Shown here: piece by piece, positions 47,217-54,526 of the stretch
Layout of the letters: the number at the start of each line of letters is the position of its first letter
How positions within the stretch are numbered: the first letter of the stretch is position 1
Source of the DNA: UBA4427 sp046351135
GTDB taxonomy: Bacteria > Myxococcota_A > UBA9160 > UBA4427
Assembly: GCA_046351135.1 (NCBI GenBank)
Contig: JAXLZA010000015.1
Span: forward strand, 62,001 to 126,000
Direction of reading: 5' to 3'
DNA: 64,000 nt
Position numbers and translations under genes: made by a program
Notes under the pieces: generated by a model
Seen by the model: only the letters and a program-made list of their open reading frames with translations
What the model was told of the DNA's origin: nothing
The model's database searches: none

Positions 47217-47361
47217 GTGCCAGGTGCCCGGGTCGGATCGGGCTCGGCGCTCGGGCTTCGTCCGGCACGCGTCGAGGGACCGGTCGGCGTTGGCGGGCGC
47301 CGTGCCGCGCGTGCCGTTCTCAATCTCGCACCGAGCCCGATCCGACCCGGGCACTCGGGGC
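47217..47361 (+). repeat. 145-bp dispersed structured repeat, copy C
   Basis: Arms 47224-47250 and 47328-47354 pair over 26 of 27 positions. The inner arm reads ATCGGGCTCGGC against CCGAGCCCGAT, the most divergent arm of the four copies, yet pairing is kept. Flanks GTGCCAG and TCGGGGC, second stem CGGCACGCG/CGCGTGCCG, and interior match the other copies. Confidence 0.9.
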
Positions 47362-47634
47362 GTTGGGGCTTGCGGCGATCACGGTCTGCGGGGTGGATGA
47401 ATGGGGGCTTTGCGGACTCGGTGTTCGGGCGGGGCGGGCGTTGCGACTTCATGAGGGGAGAGGCGTGCGGAGATGAGCGCTCGACACATGGCTCGCAATG
47501 CATGACGCATGGCGCTCCGCGCATGACGCACGACGCTCCAGATCGACGAGGCCCACGATCCAGCCAACGACGACGCGTGTCGGCGGCTTCACCTCCCCGA
47601 TCGACCGGGACGCTGCCCGCCGAACCACCACGCC
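47362..47634. other. non-coding segment between inverted repeat copies C and D
   Basis: 273 bp framed by two opposite copies of the dispersed repeat. No convincing gene. It contains a degenerate 21-bp tandem pair (GCATGACGCATGGCGCTCC at 47500, GCATGACGCACGACGCTCC at 47521) and is less GC-rich than its surroundings. Confidence 0.55.
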
Positions 47635-47779
47635 GCCCCGAGTGCCCCGGCCGGACGCGGCCTGGCGCGAGATTGAGAACGGCACGCGCAGCACCCCGCC
47701 CGCCAACGCCGACCGGTCCCTCCACGCGTGCCGAGCGAAGCCCGAGTGCCAGACCGCGTCCGGCCGGGGCACCTGGCAC
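47635..47779 (-). repeat. 145-bp dispersed structured repeat, copy D (inverted)
   Basis: Same element on the minus strand. Arms at 47746-47772 and 47640-47668 region pair in full apart from a G.T wobble and one mismatch; inner arm CGCGGTCTGGC against GCCAGGCCGCG, the wobble version of copy B. Its outer arm CCGGCCGG has both sides changed relative to copy A (CCGGTCGG/CCGACCGG). Confidence 0.9.
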
Positions 47780-47826
47780 AGCGCCTCTTTCCGACGCGCG
47801 ACGCCCCCCGCGATAGGCGAAGTTCA

Positions 47827-47855
47827 TTGACAGCCGACGCGAGTCTCGGTAATCC
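47827..47855 (+). promoter_or_regulatory. possible promoter of the histidine kinase gene
   Basis: A perfect TTGACA (47827-47832) with a 17-bp spacer to TAATCC (47850-47855), 7 nt before the ATG at 47863. The -10 is weak, and the geometry would again give a leaderless mRNA. Confidence 0.35.
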
Positions 47856-47862
47856 CGCAGGT

Positions 47863-49176
47863 ATGGGGGGACACGCGACCAATGGCTCGCGCGTGCTGCG
47901 GACGCTTGCGTCCACGGCGCTCGATCGACGCAACGACTCGAAGCGGGCCACCGACCGGCGGCGCGCAGCCGAGGCGGCGCTGCTCGATGCGATGCTCCTT
48001 CCGTCCGAGACGCCGCGCGACGGCATCGGCGTCGAGAGCCAGGCGCTGCTGCTGCGCGCGCTGCGGCGGCTGCTCCGGCAGGAAGGCGTCGCGGGGGCCG
48101 TCGCGTGGGTCGACGAGGCCGCCCTCCCCGGCGCAGCGGAGAGCCGGCCGCAGGTCGCCGCCGCGCTGCCTGCCGAGATCGCGATGCGGGTCGTGCCGAC
48201 CCGGGCCTTCTTCGACGCCCTCGCCCGCGCGGGCCAGGTCCATCTGCTCGCCGACTTCCCCGACGACCTCGAGCTGAAGGCCCTCGCGGCCCAGGGCATC
48301 GTCGCCGCGGCGCCGGTGGCGGGGCTCGGGGCCCAGCCGGCGGCGGTGCTGCTGCTCTACCCGGCGCGGAGCGGGCGGCCGCTGCGGCCGCGGACGCTGG
48401 CGGTGCTCGGGGAGATCGCGGCCCAGCTCGGCCAGTCGATGGGGACGCAGATCGCGATCGAGCGCCTCGGACGCATGGATGAGGCGGTGGCGCGCCTCGA
48501 TCGGCTGGCGGCGCTCGGCGGGCTCGTGTCGGAGATCGTCCACGAGATCCGCAATCCACTGGTCGCGGTGAAGACCCTCCTTCAGCTGCTGCCCGAGCGG
48601 CGCAACGATCCCGAGTTCTACGACGGCTTCCGGGAGCTCGTCGGCGAGGAGGTCGGGCGCCTCGAACGGATGCTCGACGATCTGCTGCGCCACGCGCGTC
48701 CGCGCAGCACGCCCGCGATCGGCGAGGGAGCGCATCTCGGCGAGGCCGCGCAGACGACGCTCCAGCTGCTCCAGTACCGCTGCCGCGAGCGCGGCATCGA
48801 CCTCGAGACGCGCATCGCCCGCAACCTGCCGGCCCTCGGCCTCTCGCCGGACGCCCTGCGCCAGCTGCTCCTCAACCTGCTGCTGAACGCGACCCAGGTC
48901 ACCCCGCGCGGCGGCGCGATCCGCCTCGAGGCCGACTGGAGCCCGGTGCGCGCGAATCACGTCGCGCTGCGGGTCGAGGACGACGGCCCCGGCATCGCCC
49001 CGGAGCTCGCGGCGCGCATCTTCGAGCCGTTCTGGACCCGCCGCAGCGAAGGCGCCGGCGGCCTCGGCCTCGCGATCTGCAAGCGCATCGTCGAGGACGC
49101 GGGGGGCTCGATCGAGGTCCAGACGGGCGCCCACGGCGGCGCCTGTCTCCACGTCGAGCTGCCGTTCAGCCGGTGA
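47863..49176 (+). CDS. sensor histidine kinase, cytoplasmic, GAF-like input
   Basis: 437 residues from ATG at 47863; the frame is open further upstream into repeat D, which is not coding. No membrane segment. Residues about 50-200 look like a GAF-type sensor (LLLRALRRLLRQEGVAGAVAWVDEAALPG...GIVAAAPVAGLGAQPAAVLLLYP). Then HisKA with SEIVHEIRNPLVAVKTLLQLLPERR (phospho-His), and HATPase_c with LLLNLLLNATQVTPRGG (N box), VEDDGPGIAPELAARIFEPFWTRR (G1/F) and GGLGLAICKRIVEDAGG (G2). It resembles NtrB/AtoS-like kinases, so the NtrC-type regulator at 41666 is the obvious candidate partner. Confidence 0.9.
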   Translation: MGGHATNGSRVLRTLASTALDRRNDSKRATDRRRAAEAALLDAMLLPSETPRDGIGVESQALLLRALRRLLRQEGVAGAVAWVDEAALPGAAESRPQVAAALPAEIAMRVVPTRAFFDALARAGQVHLLADFPDDLELKALAAQGIVAAAPVAGLGAQPAAVLLLYPARSGRPLRPRTLAVLGEIAAQLGQSMGTQIAIERLGRMDEAVARLDRLAALGGLVSEIVHEIRNPLVAVKTLLQLLPERRNDPEFYDGFRELVGEEVGRLERMLDDLLRHARPRSTPAIGEGAHLGEAAQTTLQLLQYRCRERGIDLETRIARNLPALGLSPDALRQLLLNLLLNATQVTPRGGAIRLEADWSPVRANHVALRVEDDGPGIAPELAARIFEPFWTRRSEGAGGLGLAICKRIVEDAGGSIEVQTGAHGGACLHVELPFSR

Positions 49177-49861
49177 GCCAGTCGCGCACCGCGCGGCCGA
49201 GACCCTGCAGGCCCGTCATGAAGAAGTGGTCGACCTCGGGGAGGACGACGAGCTCGAGCTTCTCGACACCGTCGACCAACGCGCGGAGCGCCTCGAGCGG
49301 GACGTAGTCGTCGCGATCCCCCGTCACGATCAGCACCGGCTTGCGCGCGCGCAGCAGGCGATCGCGATCGAGCATCGACGGAGGCGGCGCGACGAGGACG
49401 AGCTTCTGGACCCGGGGCGCGTCGATCCCGATCCGGAACGCCGCGAGCGAGCCCCACGAATAGCCACACGCGAGCAGCGGCCCCTCGACACTCTCCGCCA
49501 GGAATTCGAGGGCCGCGCGCGTGTCGACGTCGGCGTCGGCGACCTCGCCCGACGGCCGGCCCGCGCTCGCGCCGACGCCGCGCCAGTCGAAGCGCAGCGC
49601 GACGTAGCCCGCGTCGCTCGCGGCGAGCGCGACCTCGGTCGCCACCGGGGAGTGCATCGAGCCGCCCATCAACGGATGGGGCGCGGCGACGACGGCGCCA
49701 CCGCGGGCCGGGGACGGCCCAGGCTCCTCCGCGTCGTCGGCCTCCGCCCCCGCGCGCGGCCGAGCCGGCAGCCAGAGCCCGTCGAGCGCGGCGCCGGCGG
49801 GCAGTCCGGAGGCTTCGGGGAGCGCGATCACGGCGGGGCGTTCGAAGGGGCGCGGCGACAT
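49166..49861 (-). CDS. alpha/beta hydrolase, OsmC-neighbour/dienelactone-like
   Basis: 231 residues. AAPHPLMGGSMHSPVATEVALAASDAGYVALRFDWRGVGASAGRPSGEVADADVD is typical of the small serine hydrolases annotated as alpha/beta hydrolase or CocE-like. The nucleophile Ser is in CGYSWGSLAA (about 128), Asp in VTGDRDDYVP and His in PEVDHFFMTG. Esterase/thioesterase activity is likely but the substrate is unknown. The 3' ends of this gene and the histidine kinase overlap by 11 nt (convergent). Confidence 0.82.
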   Translation of the reverse strand: MSPRPFERPAVIALPEASGLPAGAALDGLWLPARPRAGAEADDAEEPGPSPARGGAVVAAPHPLMGGSMHSPVATEVALAASDAGYVALRFDWRGVGASAGRPSGEVADADVDTRAALEFLAESVEGPLLACGYSWGSLAAFRIGIDAPRVQKLVLVAPPPSMLDRDRLLRARKPVLIVTGDRDDYVPLEALRALVDGVEKLELVVLPEVDHFFMTGLQGLGRAVRDWLTG

Positions 49862-49868
49862 GACGGGA

Positions 49869-49874
49869 AGCCTA
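49869..49874 (-). promoter_or_regulatory. putative leaderless -10 element (TAGGCT)
   Basis: TAGGCT-N7-ATG on the minus strand; no Shine-Dalgarno. The same hexamer precedes the gene at 52626. Confidence 0.4.
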
Positions 49875-49928
49875 ACCTGATCGCAACGCCCCCGCGCGAC
49901 CGGCGCGATCTGTCCGACCTGCCCGAGC

Positions 49929-49955
49929 CGCCCGACCCGCCCGACCCGCCCGACC
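49929..49955. repeat. 9-bp tandem repeat, three perfect units
   Basis: CGCCCGACC three times, with a degenerate unit on the left, in the divergent region 22 nt before the Nudix ATG. Probably slippage-generated; length variation could alter the leader. Confidence 0.6.
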
Positions 49956-49976
49956 TGCGAAGAGGACCCGAACCCG

Positions 49977-50501
49977 ATGAGCGAACGCCGCATCCAGCGA
50001 GGCGCCCGATTCGAGCTGATCACCGACCGCGTGACGCTCCCCAACGGCAAGTCGACCCTCGTCGACCTGCTGAAGCATCCCGGCGCCGCCGCCGTCGTGC
50101 CCTTCCTCGACGACGGCCGCGTCCTGCTGATCCGCCAGTACCGACACGCAGCCGGGGGCTACCTGCTCGAGGTGCCGGCGGGCAAGCTCGATCCGGGGGA
50201 GGCGCCGGAGGTCTGTGCGGCGCGGGAGCTCGAGGAGGAGACGGGCTACCGCGCGGGCCGGGTCGAGAAGCTCGGGGCGATCTGGCCCTCGCCCGGCTTC
50301 ACCGACGAGAAGATCCATCTCTACGCCGCCTACGACCTGCGCGAGGCCGAGCAGCGCCTCGAGGACGACGAGGTCATCGAGCTCGTCCCGATGGCCTTCG
50401 ACGAGGCGATCCGACGGGTCCGCGACGGCGGGATCGACGATGCGAAGACGGGGATGGCCCTGCTGCTGGCGGCGGAGCGGCGCCGGTCGGGGGGCCGATA
50501 G
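49977..50501 (+). CDS. Nudix hydrolase, ADP-ribose pyrophosphatase-like
   Basis: 174 residues. Nudix box GKLDPGEAPEVCAARELEEETGY (about residues 65-87) with all consensus acids. The context GAAAVVPFLDDGRVLLIRQYRHAAGGYLLEVPAG before it and GAIWPSPGFTDEKIHLYAA after it match NudF-type ADP-sugar pyrophosphatases (ADP-ribose to AMP and ribose-5-phosphate). GAAGAGGA lies before the ATG. A DraG-like ADP-ribosylglycohydrolase is 9 kb away, which could feed it free ADP-ribose. Confidence 0.92.
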   Translation: MSERRIQRGARFELITDRVTLPNGKSTLVDLLKHPGAAAVVPFLDDGRVLLIRQYRHAAGGYLLEVPAGKLDPGEAPEVCAARELEEETGYRAGRVEKLGAIWPSPGFTDEKIHLYAAYDLREAEQRLEDDEVIELVPMAFDEAIRRVRDGGIDDAKTGMALLLAAERRRSGGR

Positions 50502-50919
50502 GTCGGTCCGTCGGCGCTCCGGAGCGGCGCCCGATGCGGGCGGGGAACCCGGTCGGGCGAGCCACCACCTGGACCCCCATCACGCCAGGGATCTCCCGAT
50601 CGGCGTGGTCTATGGCGTGGTCTATATAGTCAATGTCCCCGCGGGCCAAGGAGCCCGCCGAGGCGATCGGATCCGGTCCCTCCGCCCTGACCGCGCGCCC
50701 TTCGTTGACCCCCCATTCAACCATCCGTACTCTCTGCGCGTCCTGCGGGCGCACGCGCCCGGCCCGCCGAGACCTCGCGGAAAACCACGCGAAAAAAGCA
50801 CGAGAGACACCACGAGACAGGTCCCACGACTCCGATCCCGGCAGGGGCCGACCGAAACCGCCCCTGACCGGGCTGCATCCATCGTGGGAATCCGTGAACG
50901 AGACCGGAGTGTCGAGCCT
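50502..50919. other. 418-bp intergenic region with 12-bp direct repeat and AT-rich island
   Basis: Contains GCTCCGGAGC inside a small dyad just after the Nudix stop (possible terminator), a perfect tandem GGCGTGGTCTAT (50602-50613 and 50614-50625) running into ATAGTCAAT, and an A-rich stretch (GGAAAACC...GCGAAAAAAGCACG, about 50780-50800). The tandem 12-mers could be a direct-repeat operator. No gene is convincing here. Confidence 0.55.
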
Positions 50920-51711
50920 GTGTACGGACGCGGCGGCGCACAATTCTCCTTCGGCCCCCCGGCGACGCCGGAGATCATCAAGAATCTCCTGATCGCGAAC
51001 GGCCTGGTCTTCATCGCGCAGCTGATCGGTCCGCGGATCGGCTTCGACGTGACGGCGTTCGGTGTCGTCCAGCCCGCAGCCGTCTGGGGCGACCTGCAGC
51101 TCTGGCGGATCTTCACGTACATGTGGCTGCACAGCCCGACGTCGATCCTCCACATCGCCTTCAACATGCTCTCGCTCTGGATGTTCGGCTCGCCGATGGC
51201 GCTCGTCTGGGGCCCCGAGCGCTTCCTCCGCTACTACCTGGTCTGCGGGACCGGCGCGGGCTTCATGATCGCGTCGCTGCCCTTCCTGCTGGGCATGCTC
51301 GGCATCCCGTCCTCGATCGCCGACCTGACCGGGATCACCCTCGGCGCCTCGGGCGCCGTGATGGGCGTGCTGCTCGCCTACTCCTTCACCTGGCCCGACC
51401 GCCAGGTCATGCTCCTCTTCCCGCCGATCCCGATCAAGGCGATCTGGCTGATCCCCGTGATCTTCCTGATGGAGTGGATGTCGAGCGCGACGGGCTCGAC
51501 GAACGTGAGTCATACGGGCCACCTCGCCGGCGTGCTGATCGGCTGGATCTACCTCCTCAACGAGGGCCGCACGCCGGGCGCGCCGACCCTCCAGAGCTTC
51601 GTCCACAAGTTCCGCCGCTGGCGCATGCGCCAGAAGATCCGCGCGGTCCACCGCGAGGATCGCGACGCCCGCATGCGCGACCGCGACGACGACCCGAGGC
51701 GATTCCATTGA
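50920..51711 (+). CDS. rhomboid-family intramembrane serine protease
   Basis: 263 residues from GTG at 50920 (CGGAG 10 nt upstream); an upstream GTG at 50884 is possible. Six membrane helices: YMWLHSPTSILHIAFNMLSLWMFGSPMALVWGPERFLRYYLVCG (L1 loop and helix 2), GASGAVMGVLLAYSFTWPDR with catalytic Ser in GASG (about residue 143), and SHTGHLAGVLIGWIYLL with catalytic His. The C-terminal about 40 residues are basic and cytoplasmic. Cleaves membrane proteins within the bilayer; target unknown. The next gene starts on its stop codon. Confidence 0.88.
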   Translation: MYGRGGAQFSFGPPATPEIIKNLLIANGLVFIAQLIGPRIGFDVTAFGVVQPAAVWGDLQLWRIFTYMWLHSPTSILHIAFNMLSLWMFGSPMALVWGPERFLRYYLVCGTGAGFMIASLPFLLGMLGIPSSIADLTGITLGASGAVMGVLLAYSFTWPDRQVMLLFPPIPIKAIWLIPVIFLMEWMSSATGSTNVSHTGHLAGVLIGWIYLLNEGRTPGAPTLQSFVHKFRRWRMRQKIRAVHREDRDARMRDRDDDPRRFH

Positions 51712-52616
51712 AGCGGCGACCCGACGGCCACGACCACGACGGCAGCGAGAGCGGCCCCGGCCGCTTCTTCGGCCCCGGCTTCGGCGGGATCCTGCGGAGC
51801 CTCTTCGACCGGATGCCGTGGAGCGAGTCCGCGACCCGCGAGGAGAGCCTGATCGTCCCCGCCCCCGCCGGCCGCGCGATCCGGGTCCACAACGCGAACG
51901 GCAAGACCCGCATCGTCGGCGAGGACCGCGACGACATCGAGATCCGGGTCCAGAAGAGCGTGCGCGCGGACTGCTCCGACGTCGCGACGCGGCTGCTCGA
52001 CTCGATCCGGGTCCAGAGCTCGGCGGGAGCCGAGGTGCTCGAGATCGAGGTCCAGATCCCGCGCCGCTGCTCGCGCCACGCCGTCGCCCACATCGAGCTG
52101 CGCGTGCCGCGGGAGACGCGCATCGGGGCCCGCTCGAGCAACGGCAAGATCTGCCTCGAGGGCATCGATCGCGACGTCCGCGCCCATTCGAGCAACGGCT
52201 CGATCTCGATCTGCGAGGTCAACGGCGACATCGACGTCACGACCGCCAACGCGAAGGTCGCCTGTCGCTGTACCCACGGCCATCTGCGCGCGCGCTCCTC
52301 CAACGGCAAGATCGAGCTCGGGGGCCACCGCGGCTCGGTCGACGCCTCGACCAGCAACGGCATCATCTGCTGCTCGCTCGAGAGCGTCGGCGAGGTCGGT
52401 GTCCAGCTGACGACGAGCAACGGCCGCATCGTCCTCGAGCTGCCGGAGCGCCTCGACGCCGACGTCGACATGCGCGTCGAGAACGGCCTGATCCGCAACG
52501 ACCTCGACCTCGAGCAGCGCTCGGGCGACGAGAGCGGCTGGGTCCGGGGCCGCCTCGGCAAGGGCGGCTCGCCGATCAAGCTGCGGACCTCGAACGGGAC
52601 GATCTCCGTCCGCTAG
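51708..52616 (+). CDS. DUF4097-like beta-helix protein
   Basis: 302 residues from TTG at 51708, overlapping the rhomboid stop; GAGG upstream supports it. A soluble His/Asp/Gly-rich N-terminus (HDHDGSESGPGRFF) is followed by repeated strands, each ending in SNGKI, SNGSI, NAKV, SNGKI, SNGII and SNGTI, the pattern of DUF4097/DUF4098 right-handed beta structures. Cysteines occur in CRCTHGH and IICCSLES. No signal peptide visible, so location is uncertain. Function unknown; the coupling to a rhomboid protease suggests a shared envelope role. Confidence 0.72.
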   Translation: MKRRPDGHDHDGSESGPGRFFGPGFGGILRSLFDRMPWSESATREESLIVPAPAGRAIRVHNANGKTRIVGEDRDDIEIRVQKSVRADCSDVATRLLDSIRVQSSAGAEVLEIEVQIPRRCSRHAVAHIELRVPRETRIGARSSNGKICLEGIDRDVRAHSSNGSISICEVNGDIDVTTANAKVACRCTHGHLRARSSNGKIELGGHRGSVDASTSNGIICCSLESVGEVGVQLTTSNGRIVLELPERLDADVDMRVENGLIRNDLDLEQRSGDESGWVRGRLGKGGSPIKLRTSNGTISVR

Positions 52617-52619
52617 GCT
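52614..52619 (+). promoter_or_regulatory. putative leaderless -10 element (TAGGCT)
   Basis: TAGGCT-TGCGCG-ATG. The hexamer begins with the stop codon of the preceding gene and ends 6 nt before the ATG at 52626; no Shine-Dalgarno. Confidence 0.4.
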
Positions 52620-52625
52620 TGCGCG

Positions 52626-53117
52626 ATGTCGCTCCTCGAAGCCTTCGAGCTCGCGAGCTACGTCGTCACCGTCGTCGGCCTCCCCTTCGCGATCCTCGTC
52701 TTCGCCGCCGAGCAGCGCAAGGAGCGGGAGAACGAGGAGGAGGAGTCCTTCCAGCTCCTCTCGAACGCCTACACCGACTTCCTCCGCCTCGTCCTCGACC
52801 ATCCCGATCTGCGCCTGCGCTCCGAAGTGGCGACCCCGGATCTCTCTTCCGAGCAGCACGAGCGCATGCTCGTCCTCTTCGACATCCTGATCTCCCTCTT
52901 CGAGCGCGCCTACATCCTGCTCTACGAGGACCCGATGCCCGCCCACCGCGAGCGCCAGTGGCACTCCTGGGACGACTACATGCGCGAGTGGTGTCGGCGC
53001 GAGGACTTCCGGCGCCTGCTGCCCGAGCTCGTGCGCGGCGAGGACCCCGAGTTCGCGGCCTACATCGCGCGCATCGCCCGGGAGGAGGCGCCGCGGCTCC
53101 CGGGAGCCGCGCGATGA
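52626..53117 (+). CDS. small single-pass membrane protein, unknown function
   Basis: 163 residues, not recognised. One N-terminal membrane helix (LASYVVTVVGLPFAILVFAAEQ) with a charged tail (RKERENEEEES), then a mostly helical cytoplasmic domain (FQLLSNAYTDFLRLVLDHPDLRLRSEV; LVLFDILISLFERAYILLYEDPM; WDDYMREWCRREDFRRLLPEL). Stop overlaps the next start (ATGA), so it is coupled to the GTPase gene. Confidence 0.6.
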   Translation: MSLLEAFELASYVVTVVGLPFAILVFAAEQRKERENEEEESFQLLSNAYTDFLRLVLDHPDLRLRSEVATPDLSSEQHERMLVLFDILISLFERAYILLYEDPMPAHRERQWHSWDDYMREWCRREDFRRLLPELVRGEDPEFAAYIARIAREEAPRLPGAAR

Positions 53118-54526
53118 CGAGCGCCCCCACGAAGCGCCGCCGCGTCGTGATCCTCGGCGCCGCCGGCCGCGACTTCCACGTCTTCAACACCGTCTACCGC
53201 GACGACCCGCGCTTCGAGGTCGTCGCCTTCACCGCCGCCCAGATCCCCGGCATCGCGAGCCGCCGCTACCCCGCCGCCCTCGCCGGTCCGCTCTACCCGG
53301 ACGGGATCGAGATCCGCGCCGAGTCGGAGCTCCCCGCCCTCGTCGCGACCCTGCGCGTCGACCAGGTCGTGTTCGCCTACTCCGATCTCGCCCACGTCGA
53401 GGTCATGCACCGCGCCTCGATCGCCCTCGCCGCCGGCGCCGACTTCGTGCTGGCCGGCCCCGACGCGACGATGCTGCGCTCGCGGCGCCCGGTCGTCGCG
53501 GTCTGCGCGGTGCGGACCGGGATCGGGAAGTCGCAGGTCTCGCGCTTTCTGTCGCGGATCCTGAAGGAGCACGGCCTGCGCGTCGCCGTCGTGCGCCACC
53601 CGATGCCCTACGGTGATCTCGCGGCCCAGGCGGTCCAGCACTTCCGGAGCGCCGCCGACCTCGATCGCGCGGGCTGCACGATCGAGGAGCGCGAGGAGTA
53701 CGAGCCGCATCTCGCGATCGGCAACGCCGTCCACGCCGGCGTCGACTACGGCCGCATCCTCGCCGACGTCGAAGCCGAGGCGGACGTCGTGCTCTGGGAC
53801 GGCGGCAACAACGACTTCAGCTTCTACCGACCCGATCTCCACGTCGTGCTCGTCGACCCCATGCGCGTCGGCCACGAGTCGCTCTACCACCCGGGCGAGG
53901 CGGTGCTGCGGATGGCGGACGTCGTCGTCGTCGCGAAGACCAACTCCGCGGACCCGGCCGACGTCGAGCGCCTCGTCGCGAACGTCCGCGCCCTGGCACC
54001 GCGCGCCCGGATCCTGCGCGGTGCCTCGCGCGTCAGCCTCGACGATCCGGGCGCCGTGCGCGGCCGCCGGGTCCTCGTCGTCGAGGATGGCCCGACGATC
54101 ACCCACGGCGGCATGGCCTTCGGTGCGGGCCACGTCGCCGCGCGCGAAGCCGGAGCCGCGGAGCTCGTCGATCCGCGGCCCTTCGCGCAGGGTCGCCTCG
54201 CCGAGGTCCTCGCGGCCCATCCCCACGTCCGCGAGGTCCTCCCGGCGATGGGCTATTCGGGGCAGGAGCTCGCCGACCTGCGCGCGACGATCGAGGCGGC
54301 CGCGCCCGACGTCGTCGTCGCCGGGACCCCCTGCGATCTCGCCCGCGCGCTCGCGACCCGGGTCGAGGTCGTGCGCGCCCGCTACGAGTACGAGGAGCTC
54401 GAGTCCCCCGGCCTGCGCGGCGAGCTCGAGGCCTTCCTCGCGCGCCGCGGGCTCGGACGCGGGCCGGGCGCACCCGGCGCGTCTGGCGCATCCGGCACGC
54501 CTGGCTCGTCCGGCGGACCGCGTTAG
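53114..54526 (+). CDS. cyclic 2,3-diphosphoglycerate synthetase-like GTPase/P-loop protein
   Basis: 470 residues. RRVVILGAAGRDFHVFNTVYRDDPRFEVVAFTAAQIPGI at the N-terminus is the Rossmann half; a P-loop-like VRTGIGKSQVSRFLSRILKEHG (about 135) and VLWDGGNNDFSFYRPDLHVVLVDPMR (about 235) follow. This matches the archaeal cDPG synthetase family and its bacterial relatives. Some bacterial relatives lie next to carbamate kinase, as here. The C-terminal tail is a low-complexity Gly/Ala/Ser/Pro run (GAPGASGASGTPGSSGG). Whether this bacterium makes cDPG is not shown; the enzyme may act in a different ligase reaction. Confidence 0.72.
   Translation: MTSAPTKRRRVVILGAAGRDFHVFNTVYRDDPRFEVVAFTAAQIPGIASRRYPAALAGPLYPDGIEIRAESELPALVATLRVDQVVFAYSDLAHVEVMHRASIALAAGADFVLAGPDATMLRSRRPVVAVCAVRTGIGKSQVSRFLSRILKEHGLRVAVVRHPMPYGDLAAQAVQHFRSAADLDRAGCTIEEREEYEPHLAIGNAVHAGVDYGRILADVEAEADVVLWDGGNNDFSFYRPDLHVVLVDPMRVGHESLYHPGEAVLRMADVVVVAKTNSADPADVERLVANVRALAPRARILRGASRVSLDDPGAVRGRRVLVVEDGPTITHGGMAFGAGHVAAREAGAAELVDPRPFAQGRLAEVLAAHPHVREVLPAMGYSGQELADLRATIEAAAPDVVVAGTPCDLARALATRVEVVRARYEYEELESPGLRGELEAFLARRGLGRGPGAPGASGASGTPGSSGGPR

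Noticed and set aside
47728..47862. Upstream extension of the histidine kinase into the repeat
   Set aside because: It would translate repeat copy D, which is non-coding in its other copies; the ATG at 47863 starts the conserved protein.
50502..50600. Sequence after the Nudix gene (GGTCCGTC, GGGAACCC, ACCTGG) recalling parts of 6S RNA
   Set aside because: I could not draw the long imperfect rod with a central bubble, and the gene context is not typical. A covariance search for 6S RNA over 50490-50680 would decide.
54420..54523. Collagen-like Gly-x-y tail in the cDPG-synthetase-like protein as a functional domain
   Set aside because: Only about 20 residues, encoded by short slippage-like repeats; most likely neutral low-complexity sequence.
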